Source of the DNA: Ancrocorticia populi
GTDB lineage: Bacteria; Actinomycetota; Actinomycetes; Actinomycetales; Actinomycetaceae
Assembly: GCF_003123745.1 (NCBI RefSeq)
Contig: NZ_QETB01000001.1
Span: 248,001-312,000 of the forward strand
Length of the DNA: 64,000 bases
Direction: 5' to 3'
Shown here piece by piece: positions 8,444 through 16,620 of this stretch; the first letter of the stretch is position 1, and every line of letters starts with the position of its first letter. The position numbers were made by a program, and so were the translations under genes. The notes under the pieces are model-generated. The model ran no database searches. It had not been told where the DNA came from and saw nothing but the letters and a program-made list of their open reading frames with translations.

Positions 8444-9322
8444 CTAGTTCGCCATTGCGCTGAGCGCAATGGACCGCCGTGCGGCAGCATCCCCCACGCG
8501 TTCGCCCCGCCGCCGCGCGGAATGCGCAACAAAGCCAGTAAATAGCAGCAATGCCCCGAAGATGAGGATACGGCCGGAGGCAAGATCGTACGTGATGTGA
8601 TCCACCACGTTAGCGGTGAAATCGTTGTACCCGCCGATCGCATCATCGATCGCTGGAAGCACCGTGTCTCTGACGAAAACCGGGGCAACGATTGGAACGA
8701 TGCCGATGGCGGCCGTGATTATCCCGATCACCTGAGCGCCAAGGGAAGAGCGGCGGGCCAGCAACCAGATGAGGCACGCGATCGCGAGACCTCCGGCCAT
8801 CTCCGCCACCGCGGCCCAGTTCAGCACGCCCGTCTCCCATGGGCTATTGGCAACGGAGGAAAGTCTCACGCTAGCGTCGGATAGAAGGTACCAAGCCATC
8901 GGTACAAGCAGTAGCGTGGCAATAAGAACTCCGGTATGAGTCCAGCCGCGTCCGGCCGGAGCATCTGGGATCTCGGGTTCCGTAGGAATCGCGGGAGTAG
9001 CGGTTTCCACTACTGGCGGCTCAGCGAAAAGATCGGGCGCAGGTTCCGGTTCAGGCTTGTCCGGAGTTTCTGCCTCGGGGCCGCTCTGGTGTGCGAGGGC
9101 GTCTGCGAGCGACGAAGGCCCTGCTTCCTCAGGGCTTGCCTGAGGATTGGTATCGAAGGCGGGATCGCTGCCTCTAGGAGATTCTTCTGCCGAGGCCGCG
9201 GAGATGCTCGAATATCCAGATGCGGGTGAGCTAGGTGCCTCCGGAGAAATGGGCGCCAGAATTTCGTCCTCATCGAACGGCCGACGAGCGGCCGAGGAGT
9301 ATGGATCGGTCGGGGTAGGCAT
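8444..9322 (-). CDS. Actinobacterial membrane protein with disordered acidic N terminus
   Basis: I do not recognise a family. The 292-residue product has roughly 125 N-terminal residues rich in Pro, Glu, Ser and Ala, likely cytoplasmic and disordered. About four transmembrane segments follow (TGVLIATLLLVPMAWYLL; VAEMAGGLAIACLIWLLA; VIGIITAAIGIVPIVAPVF; ILIFGALLLFTGFVAHSA) and then an Arg-rich end. The start follows a strong GGAGGGAATT ribosome binding site. It lies 39 bases upstream of the hydrolase gene in the same direction and is probably cotranscribed. Confidence 0.7.
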   Translation of the reverse strand: MPTPTDPYSSAARRPFDEDEILAPISPEAPSSPASGYSSISAASAEESPRGSDPAFDTNPQASPEEAGPSSLADALAHQSGPEAETPDKPEPEPAPDLFAEPPVVETATPAIPTEPEIPDAPAGRGWTHTGVLIATLLLVPMAWYLLSDASVRLSSVANSPWETGVLNWAAVAEMAGGLAIACLIWLLARRSSLGAQVIGIITAAIGIVPIVAPVFVRDTVLPAIDDAIGGYNDFTANVVDHITYDLASGRILIFGALLLFTGFVAHSARRRGERVGDAAARRSIALSAMAN

Positions 9323-9414
9323 AATTCCCTCCTAGAACAGTTCTAGAACGACGCTACGTCAGATCGCCCGCCGAAGAGGAGAACTTGACGGCGTGCCCTC
9401 GAAATGTGCGGATG

Positions 9415-9450
9415 TATCCACAGAATCGGGAGTGCGCGAGTTATCCACAG
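9415..9450. promoter_or_regulatory. Two DnaA-box-like sites upstream of the tad cluster
   Basis: TATCCACAG at 9415-9423 and TTATCCACAG at 9441-9450 lie in the divergent region ahead of the Ssd/Tad operon. The second contains a perfect TTATCCACA DnaA box. Function is not shown; related TCCACAG strings occur upstream of other genes here. Confidence 0.35.
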
Positions 9451-9500
9451 TTCAGGACTCGGGCCGCGCAGCTAGCGCGCGATTGCGTGAAAGTAATCGC

Positions 9501-10523
9501 ATGACTAATAGAAGAAAAGATAGCTTAACGTACCGCGAAGATGCCGTTGCCACGCTTGAGGCTCACACTGACGCCGTGATCCGGGAAGTCAATCGGCTCG
9601 CTGTGCTGGCGGGAATAGATGTTGTTCGGGTCAAGCCAGGTGCAGCACCAAGAGCAGTGCTGCAGATGACCGAGGAGCCGGGATCCCATTTGGCGGTCCG
9701 GGCACGGTTTCACCCGGCATACGCTTCCTACTTCGCCTCGGGAAGCGTGGTTATCACGCTCCCGGAGCAGGCCGAGGACCTCCTAGAGCTGTTGCTTGCG
9801 GCCGGGTCCACGAGGCGCGGAGCCATCACCGGAGTAGTAGGGTCCCACGGCGGGGCAGGAGCGTCCCTGCTTGCGTCTTGGTTGGCGCGGATTTTGAGCG
9901 ACGACGACGGCACTGGACTCATCGATCTAGACCCGCTTTCCCTCGGGCTGGCGGATGGTGTGGGCCTCCAGTCAAGCCCGGGGTTGCGGTGGGCCGATCT
10001 AAATGAGGATGCCGGGGCGCTCGTTCCGGGCCGGTTGAGCGCCGCACTTCCGCATCTGGGGGATCTCCGGGTGTTGAGTGCGGATGATCGCGGAGCGGTT
10101 CCGCCCAGCGGTGAGAGCGGTGCACGTGCCATTTCGGCGCTTTCACAGGTTCACGCCCACACGGTTTTGGATCTACCCAGAGATGCGGGGGCCGCCGATT
10201 CTCATTCGAGGGAGTGGCTCGAATGGTGCGATACCGTCGTCGTCATAACTCATCCCACCACCCACGGGCTTAAACACACTCAGCAAATCCTCTCAAACCT
10301 GCCTTCGCACGGGAGGGGAATCGTGGCCGTCAATCGGGCGGGAAGCGCCGGGGAGGTGGCCGCTCTAGCGCTAGAGTTGGGTGACCAAACGGTGTTACCC
10401 GTGCATCGGCTTCGGAACCTCGAACAGGACCTCGCTCACGGTATTCGGCTGGGGGATCGGAGCAGGTCCGTGACCGCGCGTGACATCTCCAAAATCGCCC
10501 TCGCGTGCCAGGAGAATACGTGA
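9501..10523 (+). CDS. ssd: Ssd/CpaE-like MinD-family protein of the Tad locus
   Basis: It resembles the septum-site-determining (Ssd) proteins that head actinobacterial Tad clusters and CpaE pilus localisation ATPases. The ParA/MinD fold is visible as ITGVVGSHGGAGASLLASWL, GLIDLDPLSLGLADGVGL and VLDLPRD. The P-loop around residues 111-122 reads GSHGGAGAS and lacks the signature lysines, so ATP hydrolysis is doubtful. I used the ATG at 9501 (MTNRRKDS), 340 residues; in-frame codons further upstream lack homology-like content. Its stop overlaps the tadA start (TGATG), so the genes are coupled. Confidence 0.8.
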   Translation: MTNRRKDSLTYREDAVATLEAHTDAVIREVNRLAVLAGIDVVRVKPGAAPRAVLQMTEEPGSHLAVRARFHPAYASYFASGSVVITLPEQAEDLLELLLAAGSTRRGAITGVVGSHGGAGASLLASWLARILSDDDGTGLIDLDPLSLGLADGVGLQSSPGLRWADLNEDAGALVPGRLSAALPHLGDLRVLSADDRGAVPPSGESGARAISALSQVHAHTVLDLPRDAGAADSHSREWLEWCDTVVVITHPTTHGLKHTQQILSNLPSHGRGIVAVNRAGSAGEVAALALELGDQTVLPVHRLRNLEQDLAHGIRLGDRSRSVTARDISKIALACQENT

Positions 10524-11665
10524 TGGCGCGGCTGAGCCGGGAGCAGGTGGATGTGGCGCGCTCCGCCATTGCCACGGGTGGTGGCCTGCCCGAGGCGATT
10601 TCGAAAGAGTTTGTGGGGATCCGCGACGTTCTGGAAATTGGCGGGCAGATTCGCAATGCGCTCGCGGGAGCCGGACCGCATCTCCAGCCGCTACTCGACA
10701 ATCCGCGAGTGACCGATGTACTGGTCAACGGGGCAGACGGAATCTGGATTGATCGCGGAAGCGGGTTGGAGCGCGTGGGCGAACTAGACAACGTGTACAG
10801 CCAAGCTCAGGTGCGCGAGCTGGCCGTACGGCTGGCGGCGGCATGCGGTCAGCGTCTAGACGATTCCAGCCCGGTGGTGGACGGGACCTTTTCGGGTGGG
10901 ACGCGCCTTCACGCAGTGCTGCCGCCCTTGGCTGCCGAGGGAACACTGATCTCGCTGAGAACCCACCGCCCCGTGTCCTTCTCACTGAGCGATTTGGAGG
11001 AACTGGGCATGCTCGCGGATATGGGGGATATCCTCGCCGCGATGGTGGCGAAGCGGGCCAACGTGATGATTTCGGGATCTACGGGGTCGGGGAAGACGAC
11101 TCTGCTGGCGGCGCTGCTGGGGACGGTTCCGGGAGACGAGCGGATCCTAGTGATTGAGGAATCCAGCGAGCTTCGGCCGCGCCACCCCCACGTTGTTCAC
11201 CTTCAAGAGCGTCGGGAGAACGTGCAGGGCGCCGGTGCCGTCAGCATGAGCGAACTCGTGCGGGCAGCGATGAGGATGCGCCCGGACCGGATCGTGCTCG
11301 GGGAATGCCGCGGAAGGGAGGTCCGCGATGTCCTTTCCGCCTTGAACACCGGGCACGAGGGCGGATGGGCCACAATTCACGCCAATTCCGCGGTAGATGT
11401 GCCCTCCCGTCTGATTGCGCTTGGGGCGCTCGCGGGCATGAACGAGGCAGTGGTGGCGGCGCAGGCTTCCGCTGCCCTTGACGCCGTCATTCATGTGGAG
11501 AGGAGCGGTGGGATAAGGCGGATCGCCCAGATCGCAGTGCTGGAGCGCCGGCGTGGGGAACTTCGCGCGCTAGCCGCTGTGGAAAGGCGCGATGCTGGTC
11601 TAACTTTCGGGCCAGGCTGGGAGAAGCTGGCATTCCGTCTGCAGCTTGGGGGCGAGGGAGCATGA
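10523..11665 (+). CDS. tadA: TadA/CpaF secretion ATPase
   Basis: This is the hexameric motor ATPase of Tad (Flp) pilus secretion. The 380-residue protein shows Walker A GSTGSGKTTLLAALLG (about residues 184-195), the Asp box region, Walker B DRIVLGECRGREV, and the His box with GHEGGWATIHANS. The N-terminal region LVNGADGIWIDRGSGLERV is typical of CpaF proteins. It starts inside the ssd stop codon and overlaps tadB by four bases, so the cluster is a single operon. Confidence 0.94.
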   Translation: MARLSREQVDVARSAIATGGGLPEAISKEFVGIRDVLEIGGQIRNALAGAGPHLQPLLDNPRVTDVLVNGADGIWIDRGSGLERVGELDNVYSQAQVRELAVRLAAACGQRLDDSSPVVDGTFSGGTRLHAVLPPLAAEGTLISLRTHRPVSFSLSDLEELGMLADMGDILAAMVAKRANVMISGSTGSGKTTLLAALLGTVPGDERILVIEESSELRPRHPHVVHLQERRENVQGAGAVSMSELVRAAMRMRPDRIVLGECRGREVRDVLSALNTGHEGGWATIHANSAVDVPSRLIALGALAGMNEAVVAAQASAALDAVIHVERSGGIRRIAQIAVLERRRGELRALAAVERRDAGLTFGPGWEKLAFRLQLGGEGA

Positions 11666-12360
11666 CGGGGATTGCCGTAGCCCTCATCCTTGTGACGATT
11701 TGGGCGGGGCGGGGCGTTCCGCCGCGATTGGAGGGGAAGAGGCGGAAGGGAGGTGTGTTCGGGGCAGATGGGCGGAGGAACAAATTGAAAAGTGATCAGC
11801 GAGGTTCAACCGAAAAGCCAGAGGCCCCCGAGGACCTCGGCTTAATTGTTTCCGAGGTTGCCACACGCCTGCGGTCAGGGGCTGGAACCGAGGCGGCGTG
11901 GGTAAAGACTTTCGATCGATTCGGGATGATTGGGCGCCTAGACGAATCTGGCGTTCCGCTGGCTGTGCGGCGAATCTGGAATGGTGGGCGCGGGGTGTTC
12001 CGGCGCCCGGGGACGCTACGCACTGGCGTGCCCGCCGCGATAGCCGTGTGCCGGATGAGCTGGCTGACCGGCGCTCCCACCGCGGACATTCTCGATTCCT
12101 GCGCTCAGGGGATAAGCGAGGCGGGGGAGGCCAAGGCTGCGCGGGACGTTGCACTGGCCGGACCTAAGGCGAGCGCACGCATGCTGGCATGGCTACCGCT
12201 TATGGGAATCGGGTTTGGGACGATCATTGGCGCCCGGCCCCTCGTATTCCTTACCGGGGAATGGTTGGGGAATATGTGCTTGGTGATTGGGGTGGGCCTC
12301 GAGGTGGCCGGCGTGATGTGGGTGCGCCGTCTGACTCGCCGGGCGGAGAATGCGGCATGA
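11662..12360 (+). CDS. tadB: TadB-like inner-membrane platform protein
   Basis: The 232-residue protein sits between the tadA and tadC genes with ATGA overlaps on both sides. It has an N-terminal membrane segment (GIAVALILVTIWAG), a cytoplasmic middle region (LIVSEVATRLRSGAGTEAAWVKTF) that matches the T2SSF pattern of a short helical bundle, and C-terminal membrane helices. Actinobacterial TadB homologues are short and diverged, so assignment rests on pattern plus position. It would form the pilus assembly platform with TadC. Confidence 0.8.
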   Translation: MTGIAVALILVTIWAGRGVPPRLEGKRRKGGVFGADGRRNKLKSDQRGSTEKPEAPEDLGLIVSEVATRLRSGAGTEAAWVKTFDRFGMIGRLDESGVPLAVRRIWNGGRGVFRRPGTLRTGVPAAIAVCRMSWLTGAPTADILDSCAQGISEAGEAKAARDVALAGPKASARMLAWLPLMGIGFGTIIGARPLVFLTGEWLGNMCLVIGVGLEVAGVMWVRRLTRRAENAA

Positions 12361-12881
12361 TACTGGCTATTACGGGGATCCTTCTTGTGGCGGCGGCCTA
12401 TGTTCCGATCGGTCGGGGAGAACGCCGGGGAAAGGAAGTAGATCTGCCGCTCGACCACGTGGACGGGGCAATGGCGGCGGACCTGCTGGGGGCCGCGATG
12501 AGGGCAGGTACCTCTATTCCGGGTGCGCTCACTGCGCTGGGCACCGCGTTGGAGGAAGAGGGAGAAAACGGCCTTGATCGGGCCGCCCAGATCCTTTTGA
12601 CGGGAGGAACGTGGGCCGAGGCGTGGGAGGGCGTGCCCGGTCACCTTCAACCCGTGCGGAATGCCCTTGAGCCAGCGTGGAGTGATGGGGCCGCTCCCTT
12701 GCCGCTCTTGACGCGGTGTGCTGAGACGATCCGGCAGAGCCGGGAACGAAAGGCGCGTGAGGCGGCGGCGAAGCTGGGGACGCAGCTCGTGATGCCTCTA
12801 GGGCTGTGCTTCCTTCCTGCATTCGTTGTGATGGGAATCGTTCCTGTGATTGCCTCGGCGGGCCTCAGCATCTTCGGCTGA
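12357..12881 (+). CDS. tadC: TadC-like inner-membrane platform protein
   Basis: The ATG at 12357 overlaps the tadB stop (ATGA), giving 174 residues. The N-terminal helix ILAITGILLVAAAYV leads into DHVDGAMAADLLGAAMRAGTSIPGAL, a T2SSF-like helical pattern parallel to that of the preceding protein. The C terminus ends with LVMPLGLCFLPAFVVMGIVPVI, the two-helix pattern seen in TadC proteins (L-P-A-F). An in-frame extension upstream to 12189 would run through tadB and is rejected. Confidence 0.82.
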   Translation: MILAITGILLVAAAYVPIGRGERRGKEVDLPLDHVDGAMAADLLGAAMRAGTSIPGALTALGTALEEEGENGLDRAAQILLTGGTWAEAWEGVPGHLQPVRNALEPAWSDGAAPLPLLTRCAETIRQSRERKAREAAAKLGTQLVMPLGLCFLPAFVVMGIVPVIASAGLSIFG

Positions 12882-13015
12882 GCGCGGACGTTTCCACAGG
12901 TGCCGTTCGTGCAAGGTTTGTGCACAGGAGCGGGGACGAGAAGCGTAGTGGGGTTTGCAATCCGAGAAAGTTGATCTAGCTCGCAATCGTGGGCGATCAA
13001 CGAAAGGACAAGAAC

Positions 13016-13195
13016 ATGTACACGAATATCGAAGCGTTCGAGGATCAGAGTTCCGAGTCAGGAATGGCCACCGCGGAGTACGCCGTGGGAACAATGGCGG
13101 CCTCCTCGTTTGCAGGAATCATTCTCTGGCTCGTACAGCAACCGTGGGTAAAGGAGGCGATCGAAAGCATCTTTAAGAACATCTTCAAGATGTGA
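13016..13195 (+). CDS. DUF4244 Flp-like prepilin
   Basis: A 59-residue protein with the short leader MYTNIEAFEDQSSESG and then MATAEYAVGTMAASSFAGII, a class III prepilin pattern. The cleavage Gly is followed by a hydrophobic helix with Glu at position 5. It is the likely major structural pilin of the Tad apparatus, processed by a TadV/prepilin peptidase not seen in this window. The ATG at 13016 follows GAAAGGACAAGAAC. A strong hairpin lies just after the stop, which may raise its level above that of the downstream minor components. Confidence 0.85.
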   Translation: MYTNIEAFEDQSSESGMATAEYAVGTMAASSFAGIILWLVQQPWVKEAIESIFKNIFKM

Positions 13196-13201
13196 CACGT
13201 T

Positions 13202-13237
13202 GAGGTTGTGGTGGGGGCGCGACCCCACCACAACCTC
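13202..13237 (+). promoter_or_regulatory. Perfect 15-bp hairpin between pilin and TadE genes
   Basis: GAGGTTGTGGTGGGG (13202-13216) pairs perfectly with CCCCACCACAACCTC (13223-13237) around the loop GCGCGA. No T run follows, so it is better read as an attenuator or 3'-end stabiliser of the pilin transcript than as a classical terminator. The next gene's Shine-Dalgarno AGGAGG starts six bases later. Confidence 0.75.
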
Positions 13238-13257
13238 CCCAACAGGAGGTGAGTGAC

Positions 13258-13611
13258 GTGAAGAGACGATCCGAATCCGGAATGGTGACGGCCGAGATTG
13301 CCATGGGGTTGATTCCCATCATGGGAGCGTTCGTACTGTTAATGACGGCGATCGCCCTGGGCACTGCCGCTCTGAACGCTCAGGAGATTGCGCGAGCCCT
13401 CGCGCGAACTGCCGTGATTGGCAAGCCCATAGGGGCGATGGTTAGCCATTACGAGCAGGAGTATCCCGGCTCTAACGTGGATGTGGGGACGCGTGGCGAG
13501 TACCTGGTGGTAACCGTGACGGTTGAACCGAACGGGGTCTTATCCCCGTTCGATATGGGAGTATCCCAGACGGTCATGGCCCGGCCGGAGCCGGGGGTGG
13601 AGCTTCCGTGA
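13258..13611 (+). CDS. TadE-like pseudopilin (Rv3655c type)
   Basis: The product is 117 residues with an N-terminal basic segment, then ESGMVTAEIAMGLIPIMGAFVLLMTAIALG, a prepilin-like helix with a Glu five residues after the Gly. An extracellular beta-rich tail follows. This matches the TadE family minor pilus component position. I selected GTG at 13258 because AGGAGG at 13243-13248 gives good spacing. A GTG at 13249 would abut the Shine-Dalgarno directly. The end overlaps the next gene by four bases. Confidence 0.8.
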   Translation: MKRRSESGMVTAEIAMGLIPIMGAFVLLMTAIALGTAALNAQEIARALARTAVIGKPIGAMVSHYEQEYPGSNVDVGTRGEYLVVTVTVEPNGVLSPFDMGVSQTVMARPEPGVELP

Positions 13612-13982
13612 AGGATCAACGCGAATCGGGTGCCGGAACGGTGCTCGCGCTGGGAATCGTGATGGCGATGGTGATATCTCTGCTTGGAATGTTCGCACTC
13701 GCGGAGGCTGTAGTGGCGAAAGACCGTACTCAAGACATCGCAGATCTCGCTTCTCTGGCTGGTGCCGAGGAACTGCGGGTATCGGGACAGAAGGAAGCGT
13801 GCGCGGCAGCCTCCGATTTGATCGGAAGCCATGGCCTAGAGATGAAGGAATGTCGAGCCGAAGGCTCTCATGTGATTATCACAGTTCAAGGCCGCGCGAA
13901 GGCTATCCCAATGGCGCTGACGTCCAGCGCTAGAGCTGGCCCTTCGGACGATCGTCCCGCATCGAGCGGACAAGCACCGTGA
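13608..13982 (+). CDS. Helicase/secretion-neighbourhood TadE-like protein (Rv3654c type)
   Basis: A 124-residue protein starting at a GTG that overlaps the preceding stop. ESGAGTVLALGIVMAMVISLLGMFALAEAVVAKDRTQDIADLASLAGAEEL is the typical TadE/TadG-like helix followed by the A-D-L-A-A-L-A-G motif of pseudopilin-like proteins. The family is known as the TadE-like protein of the helicase/secretion neighbourhood. Its last 53 bases overlap the converging helicase gene, which is unusual but both frames are well supported. Confidence 0.8.
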   Translation: MKDQRESGAGTVLALGIVMAMVISLLGMFALAEAVVAKDRTQDIADLASLAGAEELRVSGQKEACAAASDLIGSHGLEMKECRAEGSHVIITVQGRAKAIPMALTSSARAGPSDDRPASSGQAP

Positions 13983-16380
13983 GAAGGTCTTGGGCGCCAT
14001 GCTTGGATAGCGGCGAATTGTTGTTGCCACATTTGGGAGACTGGACGCAGCGTGGGCAGCCGGCCGTGCACGAGCATGTGGTAATTGCCTCCAGCGTGGC
14101 TTCGATCCAAGCGAGCCCTGCATCGAAGCCACGCTGCGCGCATCCCGAGCCGCCCTCCACCGCATCGTGCACGATCACGGTAGCCTTCCCGGTATCGAGG
14201 TGAGCCGCGGTTGATAGTCCACCCAAGTCCCACCGGTCGCACGTGGCAAAGAGCGGAAGAATGCCGATGGAGGCATGTTCGGCGCCGTGGAGGGCGCCCG
14301 GTAGGTCAGCGGCAGAAACCCCCGCCTCCTTGACCGCGCCAGCATTCATCGTCCACCACGTCGCGCTCGTGTGTAACTCACGCACGGGCATGGAAAGAGG
14401 AACTAAACCCAGATACATCCCATCCCGGGCCCGGCGAATGTCATATCCCACAACCCGGGAGGACACCACGACGGTGCCGAGCGCCCACACGCCCGTGCTC
14501 AGCTCGATGGACTCATCGGTGTTCAAGATCTCCACGGAGGTTTCTTCGCGAGCGAAGGTACGCAGCTCCTCGTCTCGGTGGCGGTGCACCAGTGCCACCT
14601 CGGATCCGAGTTCCTCTACTTCGTAGGGAACGCCTTGATGAAGATAGACGGCGCCCGGAAACACGGTGGTGTCCGCCCGGGCAGAATCAACAGTGCCCAG
14701 GACGGCGCCGTCCCCCGAATCAACAATTGAAATGGTGGAGCCTTCGCCGCGCAGGCTCACGGTTTCGTGTGCGCCAATGCCCAGAGTTGTATTCCAGAAC
14801 CATCCCGTGGGGCGCTTGCGCAGAAGGCCCTCGCGCGCCAGCTCGTCAAAGAGCTCTGTGCCTTCCAATCCGAACACGGTGGCGTCGCTTTCCTGCAGCG
14901 GTAACTCGGCGGCCGCCGCGCACACCTGCGGTATGAGCACGCCGGGGTTGGAGGGATCGAAAACGTTGGATTCGCTTGGCGTATCGGCGATGACGTCCGG
15001 ATGATCGAGGAGGTACTGATCCAGCGGGTTATCCCGGCCAATGAACACGGCCAGCCCGGGGCGTCCTGCGCGGCCGGCCCTGCCGATCTGCTGGCTGAAC
15101 GATGCGTGTGTACCGGGCCATCCCGTGACAACCACGGCGTCCAGCCCCGAGATGTCGATGCCTAGCTCCAGAGCACTTGTGGTGGCCAAAGCCCGAACGT
15201 CTCCCACCCGCAGCCGCCCTTCGAGCTCGCGCCTTTCCTCGGGAAGGTATCCGCCCCGATAGGCGGCAACAGTACCAGCCAGGTGGCTACTGCTCTGCTC
15301 TAGGCGCTCGCGAGCAATCTCGGCCACGCGCTCAGTTCCGGGACGTGAGCGAACGAAGGTCAGGAGCCGTGCCCCTTGAGAAACGAGGAAGGCTGTGAGA
15401 TCACCGGCCTCGCTGTTGGCAGCCCTGCGAGGCGCATCCTCACTGGGCAGCTCATCAGGGTCGTGATCGGTGGCGAGCTTCGTCGTCGTCTCAAAATCCG
15501 AAGGCGGCCCAGAATCCGGTGGCGCAGAATCAACGGGAGCTGGCCTCCATAGGACAATCTGGCTACCGGCCCGCGGCGAACCGTCTTCGGTTACGGCTTG
15601 GACCGGGCCGAAGGAGTCTCCGAGAAAACGCTGGGCGGTAGCGGCCGGGTCCCCGCTAGTAGCCGAAAGGAAAACGACGGATGGATGGGCGCCGTAGTGG
15701 TTGGCGATGCGCAGGATTCGGCGAACAACGTGGGCAACATGCGCTCCGAACAGGCCCTTGTAATTGTGGAATTCGTCCACAACCACCAGCCGTAAACCGC
15801 GCCATAGCCGCGCCCAACGCGCCTGTCCTGAGAGCATCACGTGATGAGCGAAATCGGGATTGGTCAGGACTATATCCGCGTTGTCCCTAGCGTAGGTTCG
15901 TTCGGACAGGTCCGAATCGCCGTCCGCGGTGGCAACTCCCACGCGCGCTCCCGCTTCGGCGGCCGCAATCAGCGCGTCGAGCGCGGCCATCTGGTCCGCC
16001 GCGAGCGCCTTAGTGGGGGCCAAGTACAGGGCGGTGGGGCGGTGAGTGAGGGAGGCGAGGCTGACGCGCTGGCTACTAAAGCCCAGTAGCTCACTCAATA
16101 TCGGAACCCACGCGGCAAAGGACTTGCCCGATCCGGTTCCCGTTGCCAACACGACGTGCCGGCCTTCATGCACGGCCTCGGCGGCCCGCGCTTGGTGGAT
16201 CCATGCCTTCGAAGCCCCGGCGCCAGCCAGAGCCTCGACCAACCGCGGATCTACCCAAGACGGCCACGGCTGCGTGCGGCTCTCGCGCGCCGGACGCTCG
16301 ATGATCCCGGCAATCTGGTCCGGGAGGGCGCGGCGGGTCAGCGCGGAGAGTAGATCGGTCACACACCTAGTGTGCACCAT
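13930..16380 (-). CDS. DEAD/DEAH-box helicase with C-terminal DUF1998-like domain
   Basis: About 816 residues from the ATG at 16380. The motor motifs are complete: VVLATGTGSGKSFAAWVP (Walker A), VVVDEFHNY (II, DEFH form), VFLSATSGDP (III), and ALELGIDISGLDAVV with QIGRAGRAGRPG (V/VI). The C terminus has a four-cysteine cluster (CSCTAGCPRCVQSPKCG) like DUF1998/MrfA-type helicases, which act in DNA repair. A further upstream in-frame start at 16464 is unlikely because it would run into the NrdR boxes. Its convergence with the Tad cluster matches mycobacterial Rv3649. Confidence 0.9.
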   Translation of the reverse strand: MVHTRCVTDLLSALTRRALPDQIAGIIERPARESRTQPWPSWVDPRLVEALAGAGASKAWIHQARAAEAVHEGRHVVLATGTGSGKSFAAWVPILSELLGFSSQRVSLASLTHRPTALYLAPTKALAADQMAALDALIAAAEAGARVGVATADGDSDLSERTYARDNADIVLTNPDFAHHVMLSGQARWARLWRGLRLVVVDEFHNYKGLFGAHVAHVVRRILRIANHYGAHPSVVFLSATSGDPAATAQRFLGDSFGPVQAVTEDGSPRAGSQIVLWRPAPVDSAPPDSGPPSDFETTTKLATDHDPDELPSEDAPRRAANSEAGDLTAFLVSQGARLLTFVRSRPGTERVAEIARERLEQSSSHLAGTVAAYRGGYLPEERRELEGRLRVGDVRALATTSALELGIDISGLDAVVVTGWPGTHASFSQQIGRAGRAGRPGLAVFIGRDNPLDQYLLDHPDVIADTPSESNVFDPSNPGVLIPQVCAAAAELPLQESDATVFGLEGTELFDELAREGLLRKRPTGWFWNTTLGIGAHETVSLRGEGSTISIVDSGDGAVLGTVDSARADTTVFPGAVYLHQGVPYEVEELGSEVALVHRHRDEELRTFAREETSVEILNTDESIELSTGVWALGTVVVSSRVVGYDIRRARDGMYLGLVPLSMPVRELHTSATWWTMNAGAVKEAGVSAADLPGALHGAEHASIGILPLFATCDRWDLGGLSTAAHLDTGKATVIVHDAVEGGSGCAQRGFDAGLAWIEATLEAITTCSCTAGCPRCVQSPKCGNNNSPLSKHGAQDLLTVLVRSMRDDRPKGQL

Positions 16381-16460
16381 CTTCCCTACGCAAATTAGGC
16401 AACCGGGACGTTGGGCCCACGGTTTTCGGTCTTGGGAGTGTAGGCAGAAGGTGCGAGTGG

Positions 16461-16508
16461 GCACTACATCTTGTGTGTGGGGCGTGTCGTAACCACAAGA
16501 TCTGGTGT
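16461..16508 (+). promoter_or_regulatory. Tandem NrdR boxes upstream of nrdDG
   Basis: GCACTACATCTTGTGT at 16461-16476 and CCACAAGATCTGGTGT at 16493-16508 both fit the NrdR box (acaCwAtATaTwGtgt) at the conserved core positions. Their starts are 32 bases apart, three helical turns, which is the classical NrdR arrangement. They lie 113-160 bases before the nrdD start codon. NrdR is the dATP/ATP-sensing repressor of ribonucleotide reductase genes. The NrdR gene itself is not in this window. Confidence 0.75.
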
Positions 16509-16620
16509 TGCCGTAATAGTTTAGATCTTGCGCGGCGCCGCGGCGGTACCCGCCAAACGAACTGAATTGGGACAGTAATCGGGCCTTCTTCAGCCACCAG
16601 TAGAAGAAAAGGAAGAGGAT

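Noticed and set aside
13249-13257. GTG at 13249 as the start of the TadE-like gene
   Set aside because: It touches the AGGAGG site directly, while GTG at 13258 gives normal spacing.
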